DNA from: Azospirillum doebereinerae
GTDB taxonomy: Bacteria > Pseudomonadota > Alphaproteobacteria > Azospirillales > Azospirillaceae
Direction: 5' to 3'
DNA: 32,188 bases
Assembly: GCF_003989665.1 (NCBI RefSeq)
Contig: NZ_RZIJ01000042.1
Coordinates: forward strand, 1 to 32,188
The notes below the pieces were generated by a model. The model made no database searches. It was not told the origin of the DNA and worked only from the letters and a program-made list of their open reading frames with translations. Both the position numbers and the translations under genes were made by a program. Below, piece after piece: positions 1-10,118 of the stretch (position 1 is its first letter; each line of letters begins with the position of its first letter).

Positions 1-21
1 TCCACCTCCAACAATGGTGAA

Positions 22-846
22 TCACGTCAGCGGCCCAAGCGCAACCGCCGATTCAGATTTCAGGCGCGATGCTCTAATCGAGAGCGACAACTCTTTCGGT
101 GCGCAGAACACATTGAAGGCACCTTCGCCGGGAAAGACGTTCCCGGTCGCGCCGCGGAAATTCCCCGCGCTGAAATAGACGGGCGTGTGCCACCACAAAC
201 GGTAGCCGAGCCCTTGCACATGCCGGATCAGGCCGGGCGAGCGGTCGCGCTGGTCGTTTTCCAGGTACAGCATCGGCCGATGCCGGGCGATGGTCTCCCG
301 CGCGCCGATAAGCACGTCGGTCTCCAGGCCCTCCACGTCCGCCTTGATCAGTCGGCAGCGGGGCAGGGCCAAGCCGTCGATGGTTTCCACCGCGACCTGT
401 GTTCCCTGGGCGTGCGGCGTCGTCAGGCTGAGACCGCCGAAATTGTTCGGTTTGGCCGGGTCGAGTTCCGGAACGATGATCGTGCCGGGTGTCGCTCCCG
501 ACGCCGTGGGGCGGGCTTCGACGTTGGTCAGACCGCAGAGCAAGGCGTTGGCGCACAGCATCTGGAAGGCGATGCGTTGGGGCTCGAAGGCCACGACCCA
601 GCCGGTGGGGCCGGCGGATTGGGCCAGCACCACGGTCAGCGAGCCGATGTTCGCCCCGGCCTCCACCACGATGTCGCCGGGGCGGACCAGGAAACGCAGA
701 AAGGACGCCTCGGCCTCCGAATACTCGCCGTACAGGTCGAGCGATCGGCCGACATAGACGTCGTTCGGATTCTACATCAGGCGCCCGTGCCGGCAGTCCC
801 GGACGCGGGCGCAGCCGGCGGGAAGATCGATCGAGTCTTCGGTCAT
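22..846 (-). pseudogene. FkbM-family methyltransferase interrupted by an in-frame amber stop
   Basis: The minus-strand frame starts at an ATG (846-844) preceded by AAGGG and reads 24 codons to a TAG at 774-772. The same frame then continues without another stop to 22. The continuation contains NPNDVYVGRSLDLYGEYSE and the SAM-binding motif VVEAGANIGS, followed by KADVEGLE, the usual layout of FkbM methyltransferases, which methylate hydroxyl groups of sugars or natural products. The residue at the stop would be the start of the conserved NPND segment, where an aromatic such as Tyr (TAC) would fit, so one C-to-G change explains the break. The nearest internal start is GTG at 669, which would lose about 60 residues. 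Full length would be about 274 aa. This is probably a nonsense pseudogene; readthrough or a sequencing error is possible. Confidence 0.85.
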
Positions 847-949
847 GTGCGGGTGCCCTTGCGACGGGAAAAGTTGCCGGAACTATCCCCGGACAACCAC
901 TCCCGCACAAGGGCATGCCATGGATGACGCTGTCACGGTTCCGGAGGAC

Positions 950-978
950 ACACGGCTCCGGCCCGTTCGGTGCCGTGT
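950..978. terminator. Stem-loop just 3' of the proline-rich gene
   Basis: ACACGGC at 950-956 pairs with GCCGTGT at 972-978. The hairpin lies immediately beyond the stop of the minus-strand gene that ends at 980. There is no clear T-run, so it may only stabilise the mRNA end. Confidence 0.3.
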
Positions 979-979
979 C

Positions 980-1168
980 TCAGGCGGTGGTCGGGTTGGG
1001 CATGCCGGGCATCGGTTCGTCGGCCGGCGGCGGCATCTCCGGCGGCACGTCCGGGTTGGCCGGAATCGGGTAGGGATCGGGCGTCGCCGGCCGGACCGGT
1101 TCCGGGGCGCCGGGGTTGGCCGGGGCGGGAATTTCGCCGGGATTGTCGGGCTTCTGCGGTGCGGGCAT
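980..1168 (-). CDS. Small proline-rich hypothetical protein
   Basis: This codes for 62 aa, about one third proline, with repeating P-x-P, NP and PEP-like units (PDNPGEIPAPANPGAPEP) and no cysteine, signal peptide or membrane segment. The start ATG is supported by a strong Shine-Dalgarno AAGGAGG, 6 nt upstream (1175-1181). Composition suggests an unfolded, extended peptide. No family is recognised. It sits 33 bp downstream of the small lipoprotein gene on the same strand and could be cotranscribed with it. The strong ribosome binding site is the main reason to call it real. Confidence 0.6.
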   Translation of the reverse strand: MPAPQKPDNPGEIPAPANPGAPEPVRPATPDPYPIPANPDVPPEMPPPADEPMPGMPNPTTA

Positions 1169-1201
1169 GCGGTGCCTCCTTGTTGGTTTGGCGATTGACG
1201 T

Positions 1202-1366
1202 TTATTCGGCGGCGCGTTCGACCGCGCGCCCACCCGCCTTGATGTCCTGCCCGGCGCCCTCGACGGTGTTGCAGCCCGAGAGCAGGGCGGCGAAGGCCAC
1301 AGCGAAGGTGACCAGCGTCGTTTCACGCAGGGGAAACCGGATCGCACGAGTCGTTGCACGGGTCAT
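1202..1366 (-). CDS. Entericidin-like small lipoprotein
   Basis: This 54-aa protein has a basic N-terminus, a hydrophobic stretch (residues 19-29, VTFAVAFAALL) and a lipobox LLSGC, giving a predicted mature lipoprotein starting at Cys32. The mature part, CNTVEGAGQDIKAGGRAVE, matches the entericidin EcnA/B family, whose members are tiny outer-membrane-associated lipoproteins linked in enterics to stress and programmed lysis. The start at 1366 is chosen because GAAGGAG precedes it with good spacing. A longer frame from 1453 would place 29 residues before the signal peptide and is unlikely. It is divergent from the MATE gene. Confidence 0.8.
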   Translation of the reverse strand: MTRATTRAIRFPLRETTLVTFAVAFAALLSGCNTVEGAGQDIKAGGRAVERAAE

Positions 1367-1602
1367 CGTCGTCTCCTTCACCGGGGGAATGGGGCAGGCG
1401 GGGTCTTCACCTTTTTCAACGCAGGCCGAACCAGCTTGGTTCCACCGCGTCATGCGTGGCGCGCAACCGTCCTTCCGGTCGGCACCAAAGGCTTGACGTG
1501 GTACGCCCGGCGGTCAAGATGACCGGCTTTTGGACAGTCTGCCCGCTTTTCGACCATCCAGCCCCTCGACAGTCCCCAACCAACTCCTGTGTGTGATCCG
1601 TC

Positions 1603-2949
1603 ATGACCTCCGCCGCCCTCTCCGATTCCGACCGTCTGCGCGCCCATGTCGGCGAACTGCTGCGGCTGGCGGCGCCGGTCATCGTGTCGCGCGCCGGGCT
1701 GATGGTGATGATGGCGGTCGACACCGCCATCGTCGGCCGCTACGCCGCGCAGGAACTGGCCTATTACGGGCTGGCCCATCTGCCGGCCAACATCATGGTC
1801 GGCACCGGAGTCGGCCTGCTGATGGGCACGGTGATGATCACCGCCCACGCGCTGGGCTCCGGAAACGAGGCGGAGTGCGGGCGGTCCTGGCGCCGCTCGA
1901 TCCCCTACGCGCTGCTGCTGGGCGTGCTGTTCGCGCTGATCTCTCTCCTTGGCGCTCCGCTGTTCCGGCTGGGCGGGCAGAGCGACGACCTGGCCCGGGG
2001 CGGCGCCGCGGTGCTGGCCGTGCTGGGGCTGGGGTCGCCCGGTATGATGCTCTACATCACCACCGGCTTCTTCCTGGAAGGCATCAAGCGCCCGATGCCC
2101 GGCATGATCGCGATGGTCATCGGCAACCTCGTCAACGGGCTGCTGGCCTGGGCTCTGGTCTGGGGGCATCTGGGATTCCCCGCGATGGGCGCGGTCGGCT
2201 CGGCCTGGGCGACCACGGCGGTGCGCTGGGCGATGGGGCTGGGGCTGGTCGCCTATGTCTGGTGGATGCATGACCACGCCCGCTGGCACGTCCGCGTGCC
2301 GGTGCGCGACTGGTGGGCGGGCGCCGGGAAGCAGCGCCATCTCGGCTACGCCGCCGGGCTCAGCATCGGGCTGGAGAGCGGCGCCTTCGCCGCGCTCGGG
2401 CTGTTCGCCGGCATGATCTCGCCGTTGGCGCTGGCCGCCTACACGGTCGGGCTCAACCTGATCGCGCTGCCCTTCATGGCGGCGGTGGGCTTGGCCTCGG
2501 CGACGGCGGTGCGGGTCGGAGTCGCCTTCGGCCAGGGTGACCGCCGCGACATGGCGATGGCCGGCTGGACCGGCCTGGGGGTGACCAGCGCCATCCTCGC
2601 CGTGGTCGGGGTGCTGTATTACACGCTGCCCGAAGCGATCGGCGCCATCTACACCACCGACGACGCGCTGCTGGCCAGCGTCGCGCCGCTGATCGCGTTC
2701 GGCGCCTGGATCCTGATCGCCGACGGCGGCCAGACGGTGATGGCCAACGCCTTGCGCGGCCGTCACGACGCCTGGGTGCCGACGGCGCTGCATTTCGTGT
2801 CCTACGCCGTGGTGATGATTCCGGTCTCCGCCCTGCTCGTCTTCGGCCTCGACCGGGGGGCGAAGGGGCTTTTCGAGGGAATTCTCATCGCCAGCGTGGT
2901 GTCCGTGACCATCCTGTCGCTGCGTTTCGCGCATTTGAGTCGCCGCTGA
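1603..2949 (+). CDS. MATE-family multidrug efflux transporter
   Basis: This codes for 448 aa with about twelve hydrophobic segments, matching the usual 450-residue length of MATE (NorM/DinF-type) antiporters, which export cationic drugs and metabolites in exchange for Na+ or H+. The N-terminal half shows LAAPVIVSRAGLMVMMAVDT and GVGLLMGTVMITAHALGSG, the conserved helix 1 and 2 region of the family. The second half repeats the pattern (MAAVGLASATAVRVGVAFGQG). The substrate cannot be told. It is a single-gene unit between the divergent lipoprotein gene and gyrA. A frame on the opposite strand over the same interval is a shadow produced by high GC. Confidence 0.92.
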   Translation: MTSAALSDSDRLRAHVGELLRLAAPVIVSRAGLMVMMAVDTAIVGRYAAQELAYYGLAHLPANIMVGTGVGLLMGTVMITAHALGSGNEAECGRSWRRSIPYALLLGVLFALISLLGAPLFRLGGQSDDLARGGAAVLAVLGLGSPGMMLYITTGFFLEGIKRPMPGMIAMVIGNLVNGLLAWALVWGHLGFPAMGAVGSAWATTAVRWAMGLGLVAYVWWMHDHARWHVRVPVRDWWAGAGKQRHLGYAAGLSIGLESGAFAALGLFAGMISPLALAAYTVGLNLIALPFMAAVGLASATAVRVGVAFGQGDRRDMAMAGWTGLGVTSAILAVVGVLYYTLPEAIGAIYTTDDALLASVAPLIAFGAWILIADGGQTVMANALRGRHDAWVPTALHFVSYAVVMIPVSALLVFGLDRGAKGLFEGILIASVVSVTILSLRFAHLSRR

Positions 2950-2972
2950 GCGACCGGAAACGGCCCCAGCGG

Positions 2973-3001
2973 TTGTGTGCATTTGCGAAAGCTGGTATAT
3001 T
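2973..3001 (+). promoter_or_regulatory. Candidate sigma70-type promoter for gyrA
   Basis: TTGTGT at 2973-2978 and TATATT at 2996-3001 are separated by 17 bp. This is the only AT-rich patch between the MATE gene and gyrA, about 95 bp before the gyrA start. Confidence 0.45.
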
Positions 3002-3018
3002 TCCAGGCGTTAATCGTC

Positions 3019-3057
3019 GGCCCGCAGGGCCACCGCAACAGCCGGCCCGCAGGGCCA
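3019..3057. repeat. Two copies of a 14-bp GC-rich motif in the gyrA leader
   Basis: GGCCCGCAGGGCCA occurs at 3019-3032 and 3044-3057. Each copy is itself nearly palindromic. They lie in the untranslated leader between the promoter candidate and gyrA, where they could form RNA stems or bind a protein such as a supercoiling-responsive regulator. The role is unknown. Confidence 0.5.
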
Positions 3058-3097
3058 GCGCGCCCGCCCGACGCGGACGCGCCGACCGCAGAATTGA

Positions 3098-5887
<2,790 letters not shown>

Positions 5888-5912
5888 CGGCAGGGCGGAG
5901 AAGGGAACTCCC

Positions 5913-6479
5913 ATGAGCGTGTCCGAGACCAGCGCCAGCAAGCGTCGGATCGGTGTCTATCCCGGCACCTTCGACCCGATCACCAACGGTCATCTGGACA
6001 TCATCCAGCGCGCCTCCCGTCAGGTGGACCACCTCATCGTCGGCGTTGCCCGCAACGCCGGCAAGGGACCGCTCTACTCGACCGACGAGCGGGTCGCGAT
6101 GGTGCGGGAGGATGTGGCGGCGTTGAACACCAACGGCACCAGCATCGAGGTCCGCGCCTTCGACACGCTGCTGATGCATTTCGCCGTCGAGATGAACGCC
6201 GGCGTCATCATCCGCGGCCTGCGCGCCGTCTCGGATTTCGAATACGAATTCCAGATGGCGGGGATGAACGCGCGGCTGAACCCGAAGGTCGAGACAATCT
6301 TCCTGATGTCATCGGAGAAGCACCAGTTCATCTCCTCCCGCTTTGTGAAGGAGATCGGGCGTCTGGGTGGCGACATCCGCCACTTCGTCTCGCCGCGCGT
6401 GGCGGAACGTTTGGCGGAACGCTTTGCGCAGGAAGCCCGCGGGCCGAGCGATTCAACCTCGGTGCAGACCCTGTCGTAA
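5913..6479 (+). CDS. coaD: Phosphopantetheine adenylyltransferase
   Basis: CoaD transfers AMP from ATP to 4'-phosphopantetheine, the penultimate step of coenzyme A synthesis. The 188-aa product has the nucleotidyltransferase signature GVYPGTFDPITNGHLDI with the TxGH-type motif (residues 24-27), GLRAVSDFEYE for substrate binding, and ISSRFVKEI for the ATP site. The family is usually 160-170 aa; the excess is a short N-terminal lead and a C-terminal tail. The start at 5913 is preceded by AGAAGGGA. A longer frame beginning at 5691 overlaps gyrA and is rejected. Confidence 0.96.
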   Translation: MSVSETSASKRRIGVYPGTFDPITNGHLDIIQRASRQVDHLIVGVARNAGKGPLYSTDERVAMVREDVAALNTNGTSIEVRAFDTLLMHFAVEMNAGVIIRGLRAVSDFEYEFQMAGMNARLNPKVETIFLMSSEKHQFISSRFVKEIGRLGGDIRHFVSPRVAERLAERFAQEARGPSDSTSVQTLS

Positions 6480-6506
6480 ACGGGCGATCGGCGTTCATGG
6501 GGAGTT

Positions 6507-6551
6507 CCATGGGCTTGGCGACGTTTTCTTGAGCGTCCTCGAAGCCCATGG
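6507..6551. repeat. 10-bp inverted repeat downstream of coaD
   Basis: CCATGGGCTT at 6507-6516 is perfectly complementary to AAGCCCATGG at 6542-6551 with a 25-nt loop. It could form the 3' hairpin of the gyrA-coaD message, but no T-run follows. It abuts the tRNA promoter candidate. Confidence 0.5.
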
Positions 6552-6580
6552 TTGACCTTCGCGGCGCGTCTCCCTATGGT
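6552..6580 (+). promoter_or_regulatory. Candidate promoter of tRNA-Lys
   Basis: TTGACC (6552-6557) and TATGGT (6575-6580) are spaced by exactly 17 bp. The tRNA starts 47 bp after the -10 box. Confidence 0.65.
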
Positions 6581-6627
6581 GCGCCCACCCGAGCGGGAGG
6601 CTGGTTTCTCTCCCTCGCACGAGTTGC

Positions 6628-6703
6628 GATCCGGTAGCTCAGTTGGTAGAGCACGTGACTTTTAATCATGTGGCCGTGGGTTCGAATCCCACCCGGATCA
6701 CCA
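6628..6703 (+). tRNA. tRNA-Lys (anticodon TTT), CCA encoded
   Basis: The 76-nt sequence folds as a cloverleaf. The acceptor stem is GATCCGG/CCGGATC with discriminator A and an encoded CCA. The D arm is GCTC...GAGC, the anticodon stem CGTGA/TCATG with loop CTTTTAA (anticodon TTT at positions 34-36), and the T arm GTGGG/CCCAC with loop TTCGAAT. The gene is intact and has an integrase gene 60 bp beyond its 3' end on the opposite strand, the standard arrangement for an element integrated at a tRNA 3' end. Confidence 0.97.
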
Positions 6704-6763
6704 TTATTTCAAAGACTTAGCACTTGTTTTGGCGGGGGTGTCAAACTCCCGCCAATTCGCGTG

Positions 6764-7897
6764 TCAAACTGCCTGTTCCTCGGGCGTGCCTTTTTCCTGC
6801 TCCCGCCAATAGGCTTCGACCTTCAAAATCGCGTTCCGCGCCTGCTCGCTGTCCGGCCGCCAGTAGTGCTTCAGGATGTGGTGGACGCTGACCAGCGTGT
6901 GACCGGTGATGCTGGCGATTTCCGGGATCGTACAGCCGGCCGAGGCCAAGCGGCACACGCAGGTCGCGCGCAACGACCGGAATTCCAGATCCGGCAGTTC
7001 CGCCGCGATGGCGATCTCGCGGAAGGCCCGGCTGAAGGCTTGCTGCCGCCATTGCGTTCGAGTCGTCTCGCTGACCACCAGCAGGATGTTCTCCACCGGC
7101 AGCAATGCCAGCCGGTCCAGCAACCGCTGCGTCGCCGGGATCGTCACATAGGCCCCGGTCTTGTTCTGGTCGCGGCGCAGCACCTTCCCATCCCAATCCC
7201 GTCCACGCCGCATGTCGAGGATGTCGCTCAAGCGCTGCCCGGTCTCCGCCGCCAGCCGGATGGCGGTGCCGATGCTCGCCCGCTTCCTCTCATCGGCCTT
7301 GGCGACCATCGCCACGACTTCCGCCTCGGTCCAGATGTGAACGTCCGGAGTCGGCGCCTCCAGCCCCAGATCCTTCCAGACATTCGTGGTGACGACGCCG
7401 CGCCGCCGACCGAAATTCCAGAGGATCGAGCCGAACGCTGCCGCGCGCATCCGGTAGGTTGGGCGGTCGTCGAACTGCGCCAGGAACTTCAGCGCCGACG
7501 GCACGGTCATCTGCCCGACCTGCGGGTGATTCTTCTCCTTGGACCAGGCGATCATCATCCGGGCGAGAAGGTCGTACTGGTAGCGGGTCTGCTTGGCCTT
7601 CCGACGGTATTTGTCGGAGTGCTGGTACTCGGAAATCAGCCAGGGCAGGGTCCCCTCGATCGGGCCGGCGGCGAGCTGGGCCCGCGCCCGGTCCAACATC
7701 GCGTTCAACTCGCGCCCGCGAACCACCGCGGCGCTGGGATCCTCGATGGCGACGCCGCGTTCGTTCTTCAGCCGCATGGCGCCGGATGGCCAGCCTTCCG
7801 GCTGAAGGCGTTTGGGCACCTGGAAATAGAAGGCCCACCGGTCGTTCCGCCACTTGGCGATGACGTACCGGGGGAGTTCGACCGCGATCTTTCCCAC
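6764..7897 (-). CDS. Tyrosine site-specific recombinase (integrase)
   Basis: About 377 aa, probably catalysing integration and excision of the element at tRNA-Lys. The C-terminal catalytic domain shows the first Arg in AAETGQRLSDI, a Lys in RDQNKTGAYVTI, the second Arg in RSLRATCVCRLA, the His in IASITGH and the nucleophile Tyr in ILKHYWRPD. In the usual H-x-L-R box the first position is Arg here, not His; some active recombinases tolerate changes at this site. The N-terminal part (IAVELPRYVIAKWR) is the typical start of this family. The start is GTG at 7897 or 7909. The upstream HTH gene stops at 7900, so the two are likely translationally coupled. Confidence 0.9.
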   Translation of the reverse strand: MGKIAVELPRYVIAKWRNDRWAFYFQVPKRLQPEGWPSGAMRLKNERGVAIEDPSAAVVRGRELNAMLDRARAQLAAGPIEGTLPWLISEYQHSDKYRRKAKQTRYQYDLLARMMIAWSKEKNHPQVGQMTVPSALKFLAQFDDRPTYRMRAAAFGSILWNFGRRRGVVTTNVWKDLGLEAPTPDVHIWTEAEVVAMVAKADERKRASIGTAIRLAAETGQRLSDILDMRRGRDWDGKVLRRDQNKTGAYVTIPATQRLLDRLALLPVENILLVVSETTRTQWRQQAFSRAFREIAIAAELPDLEFRSLRATCVCRLASAGCTIPEIASITGHTLVSVHHILKHYWRPDSEQARNAILKVEAYWREQEKGTPEEQAV

Positions 7898-7899
7898 CG

Positions 7900-8163
7900 C
7901 TACGCCCACGGATCCGCCGCCGGCCCGTTGGCCAGAGCGTGCGACGGTGCCACGATCCCGCTGCTTCTGTCCTGCACCATGTCGATCAAGGCGCGATCCC
8001 AGGTGATGCGCGAACCCCGGCGTTCCGGACGCGGCCACCGGCCTTCCCCCACTTCCTTGTCGAACTGCGTCGTCGAAACGCCGACGTAGCGCGCGGCCTG
8101 CGCCCGGCTGAGCATGCGCGGCCAGTTCGGAAGACCTTCGAGGTCAGAGACTTTCGCGGCCAA
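7900..8163 (-). CDS. AlpA/excisionase-like helix-turn-helix protein
   Basis: This codes for 87 aa. Residues about 17-65 (MLSRAQAARYVGVSTTQFDKEV...RRGSRITWDRALID) form a MerR/AlpA-type winged helix, the fold used by small phage excisionases and transcription factors that sit beside integrases. The start is TTG at 8163, supported by GAGGAG 7-8 nt upstream. The gene ends beside the integrase start, so a role as recombination directionality factor or integrase-operon regulator is inferred from position. Confidence 0.75.
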   Translation of the reverse strand: MAAKVSDLEGLPNWPRMLSRAQAARYVGVSTTQFDKEVGEGRWPRPERRGSRITWDRALIDMVQDRSSGIVAPSHALANGPAADPWA

Positions 8164-8187
8164 GTCGGCTCTCCTCGAACACGCGTT

Positions 8188-8499
8188 TCATGAGGGCGCC
8201 CCTGTCGCCGGGTCGGCGAGGGGGATGACTGGCAGATCGCGGACCTTTTCCCCGCGCCTCGCCAACAGCACGGCGACCATGGCCGGCATCGCGACCGCCA
8301 GAATGGGAAAGGGCCCCCGGTGCAGCGTCGCCGGAACATTGACGCCGTAGACTCCGGGTCCCGCCAACGGCGAGGCCTGCGGCACCTCCCCGACGGCCAA
8401 CAGCACCATCCATTGGTCGCGCCGGAGTTGGAACCGCCGCACGTCGCCCGGCCGGTCGAAGCGGACGGCATGGCACTCCCGCCAGTCGATCTCCCTCAT
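8188..8499 (-). CDS. Hypothetical protein in the integrase operon
   Basis: This codes for 103 aa starting MREIDWRECHAVRFDRPGDV. A central hydrophobic run (about residues 70-86, PFPILAVAMPAMVAVLL) is too weak for a confident membrane call. No family is recognised. Its ATG overlaps the stop of the preceding 59-aa gene in an ATGA, which supports this start over an upstream GTG/ATG and indicates coupled translation. It is followed by the HTH gene after 24 bp. Confidence 0.6.
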   Translation of the reverse strand: MREIDWRECHAVRFDRPGDVRRFQLRRDQWMVLLAVGEVPQASPLAGPGVYGVNVPATLHRGPFPILAVAMPAMVAVLLARRGEKVRDLPVIPLADPATGAPS

Positions 8500-8675
8500 G
8501 ACAGACCCATCCGCGCCAGCTCCGCGCATTCCCGGTACATCCGGCCCGCGTCCAACAAGCGCTGTCGCAGCTTGGGCAACGCCGTTTGCGCGGCCTTCTG
8601 TTCAGCGGACCGGGCTTCCTCCAGGTTCCATTGGACGAGGCGGGCGACGACGCCGGCCTGCTCATCCCCGTCCAT
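8496..8675 (-). CDS. Small charged helical hypothetical protein
   Basis: This codes for 59 aa, starting MDGDEQAGVVARLVQWNLEE and rich in Ala, Glu, Arg and Leu, predicted to be almost wholly helical. It starts one base after the stop of the RHH gene (TGACATG) and ends in an ATGA overlap with the next gene, so it is part of a tight operon. No family is recognised. The case rests on the tight junctions at both ends and plausible codon use. Confidence 0.6.
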   Translation of the reverse strand: MDGDEQAGVVARLVQWNLEEARSAEQKAAQTALPKLRQRLLDAGRMYRECAELARMGLS

Positions 8676-8676
8676 G

Positions 8677-9120
8677 TCAGTTCCCCAGCGTACTGGCGGT
8701 GAAGCCGCGCCCGTGCGCCCTCGGCGCCTGACCGAGGAATCCCAGCACTGCGTCGGGCGCCGTGTAGGTTTGCAGGAACAGCCGGATCATCGCCGTCAGT
8801 GGCAGTTCGCTGGCGCAGAACCGTTCATGCACCGCGCTGATCAGCACGTCGCGGTTCGCGTAGCCCTCGCTTTCGGCGACGTGGTCGAGCAGCAGCCACG
8901 ACGTCACGTCCAGCCGCATCGAGGTCCGGTGCGAGGTCCAGCGGTTGTCGACCACGACGTTGTAGGTGACCAGCGGCGTCGAGCCGTCCTTCGGCAGCGC
9001 CGGCGCCATGTGGCTCAGCGTGCGCTCCATCTTCCCCGAGAGAGCCCCGAAACTCCGGTCCATCGGCACGTTCTGCGGCCCGCCCCGGCGCTGCAACGGG
9101 ACCTTGACTGCCCCCTTCAT
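8677..9120 (-). CDS. Ribbon-helix-helix domain protein
   Basis: This codes for 147 aa. Residues about 60-117 contain NRWTSHRTSMRLDVTSW followed by LLLDHVAESEGYANRDVLI and LPLTAMIRLFLQTYT, which fits the RHH_4-type ribbon-helix-helix domain: a beta strand with RTSMRL, then two helices. Such proteins bind DNA as dimers. It is the first gene of the minus-strand integrase operon and lies directly behind the palindromic operators at 9190-9246. It may autoregulate the operon or control excision; that role is inferred. Confidence 0.7.
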   Translation of the reverse strand: MKGAVKVPLQRRGGPQNVPMDRSFGALSGKMERTLSHMAPALPKDGSTPLVTYNVVVDNRWTSHRTSMRLDVTSWLLLDHVAESEGYANRDVLISAVHERFCASELPLTAMIRLFLQTYTAPDAVLGFLGQAPRAHGRGFTASTLGN

Positions 9121-9189
9121 CGCTTGTCTCCCCGAAAAATTCCCGTCCTTGGGCTCTGGCGTTCGCGCCTTGCCCTGTATTAGGATGCG

Positions 9190-9199
9190 CGGTATACCG
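9190..9199. promoter_or_regulatory. Palindromic operator CGGTATACCG, copy 1
   Basis: A perfect 10-bp palindrome, 70 bp upstream of the RHH start. On the minus strand it follows TTGACG by 8 bp, so it would lie in the spacer of a promoter for the integrase operon. The same 10 bp recur at 10119-10128, also just after TTGACG. Confidence 0.7.
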
Positions 9200-9210
9200 T
9201 TGTTCCGTCA

Positions 9211-9246
9211 ATCCAAAAAATCACGGTATATCGTGTGATTTTGGAT
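9211..9246. promoter_or_regulatory. Extended operator-like inverted repeat with degenerate CGGTATATCG core
   Basis: ATCCAAAAAATCAC (9211-9224) faces GTGATTTTGGAT (9235-9246), a near-perfect inverted repeat with two extra A in the left arm. The core CGGTATATCG (9224-9233) matches the operator at 9190 in 9 of 10 bases. This looks like a second, weaker or differently recognised site in the integrase-operon control region. Confidence 0.65.
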
Positions 9247-9543
9247 CGAAAGACAAGCGTGTCCGGCGCCAACCATGCACGAACTTCGTGCAACCACTGG
9301 GGAGGGGATGAGGTATGCTGCAACTTATTGTTTGCGTCCCGATGGCTCTGCCATAGGATGCGGCGGCCTTCGTCTCCCCGCCTGGGGAGCCGGAGGCAGG
9401 GAGACGCCATCTCCCCACCCATGCGGCTGCCAACCGCACCGATGAGCCGTGCTGAGCTGGGGCGCGCACCCGTGCCCAGCCTGCACACCTGTCCGCCTAC
9501 CGGGGCCGGCCCCGGTAGGGTGTCGATTTATGGGGGGTTGGCG
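9247..9543. other. Non-coding control region with a 24-bp perfect palindrome
   Basis: No convincing gene is seen in this 300-bp stretch. It contains CGTCTCC...GGAGACG around 9376-9410. At 9496-9519 there is a perfect 24-bp palindrome, CCTACCGGGGCC followed by its complement. That palindrome could form a strong hairpin in RNA, but only a short T-containing run follows, so terminator function is uncertain. Confidence 0.5.
9277..9291. promoter_or_regulatory. 15-bp palindrome GCACGAA-C-TTCGTGC
   Basis: A perfect 7-bp inverted repeat around one base in the gene-poor stretch upstream of the integrase operon. It is a candidate protein-binding site unlike the CGGTATACCG sites. Confidence 0.45.
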
Positions 9544-9756
9544 GTGCCAAATACACCGAAGAACGAACAGACGAACGCCTTATCGCACCGGCAAGCGCGC
9601 GAGGACCGCGCGGTCGAGCTGGTGACGCAGCTCTGCCGCCGCGAGGGCGCCGACAAGATTTTGCCGCTGATCGACCGCTGGATCAGGATGCGCCGGCATC
9701 TTGCGGCCCGCTGCGCCGCTCAAGAGCCCGAATCAACCCTTCGACTTCGTCGATAG
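9544..9756 (+). CDS. Small hypothetical protein convergent with the repressor
   Basis: This codes for 70 aa beginning at GTG (or TTG 9538), after GGGGGG. The middle, AREDRAVELVTQLCRREGADK, is helical and basic and looks like true coding sequence. The last 74 bases overlap the 3' end of the opposite-strand repressor gene. No family is recognised. The longer upstream extension of this frame has poor codon quality and is not included. Confidence 0.4.
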   Translation: MPNTPKNEQTNALSHRQAREDRAVELVTQLCRREGADKILPLIDRWIRMRRHLAARCAAQEPESTLRLRR

Positions 9757-10027
9757 TCCAGGAGCGGAAGGTGTTCCGGGTCTTCACCTGGACTTGCCAG
9801 TCCGGATCGCCGTAGGCCAGCAATTCGGCCAGCGTCAGCCCGGCGCCTTCCGCCAGCTTGGTCAGGGTGTCGATCGTGCTGTTCGCGCCCTTGAACGCAT
9901 CGAGAACCGTTGTGGCCGGGATCTTCGCCAGACCGGCCCAATGGTTCTTGGAGCGCAGGCGCTCCTTGTGCGTCGCCAGAACCCGGTTGAGCGCGGCGGT
10001 GATGTCGGTCTTGGGCGGCGTATCCAT
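9683..10027 (-). CDS. XRE-type helix-turn-helix phage repressor-like protein
   Basis: This codes for 114 aa. Residues about 5-65 contain a Cro/CI-type helix-turn-helix, HWAGLAKIPATTVLDAFKG...TIDTLTKLAEGAGLTLAEL. The C-terminal half (TRNTFRSWTIDEVEGLIRALE) is helical and lacks a LexA/S24 autocleavage domain, so derepression would need an antirepressor or a partner rather than RecA-type cleavage. The start is ATG 10027; a longer frame from 10279 runs through the divergent promoter and is rejected. It is divergent from the Cro-like gene at 10145 with the operator at 10119 between them, the classic layout of a lysogeny switch. Confidence 0.75.
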   Translation of the reverse strand: MDTPPKTDITAALNRVLATHKERLRSKNHWAGLAKIPATTVLDAFKGANSTIDTLTKLAEGAGLTLAELLAYGDPDWQVQVKTRNTFRSWTIDEVEGLIRALERRSGPQDAGAS

Positions 10028-10118
10028 GCCGGCATTATGCGAACCCCGCGAAAAAGCGCGAGAACGCTCTGCCGCTGAACTTTCTTGTCCAGAAGGCGAA
10101 AGATCCTCTTGACGTTGC

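Noticed and set aside
1450..2982. A 510-codon minus-strand frame over the MATE gene
   Set aside because: The product is His/Arg/Gly-rich low complexity, while the plus-strand product is a clear membrane transporter.
6668..8089. A 473-codon plus-strand frame starting inside the tRNA and crossing the integrase
   Set aside because: It begins within tRNA-Lys and is antisense to a well-supported integrase.
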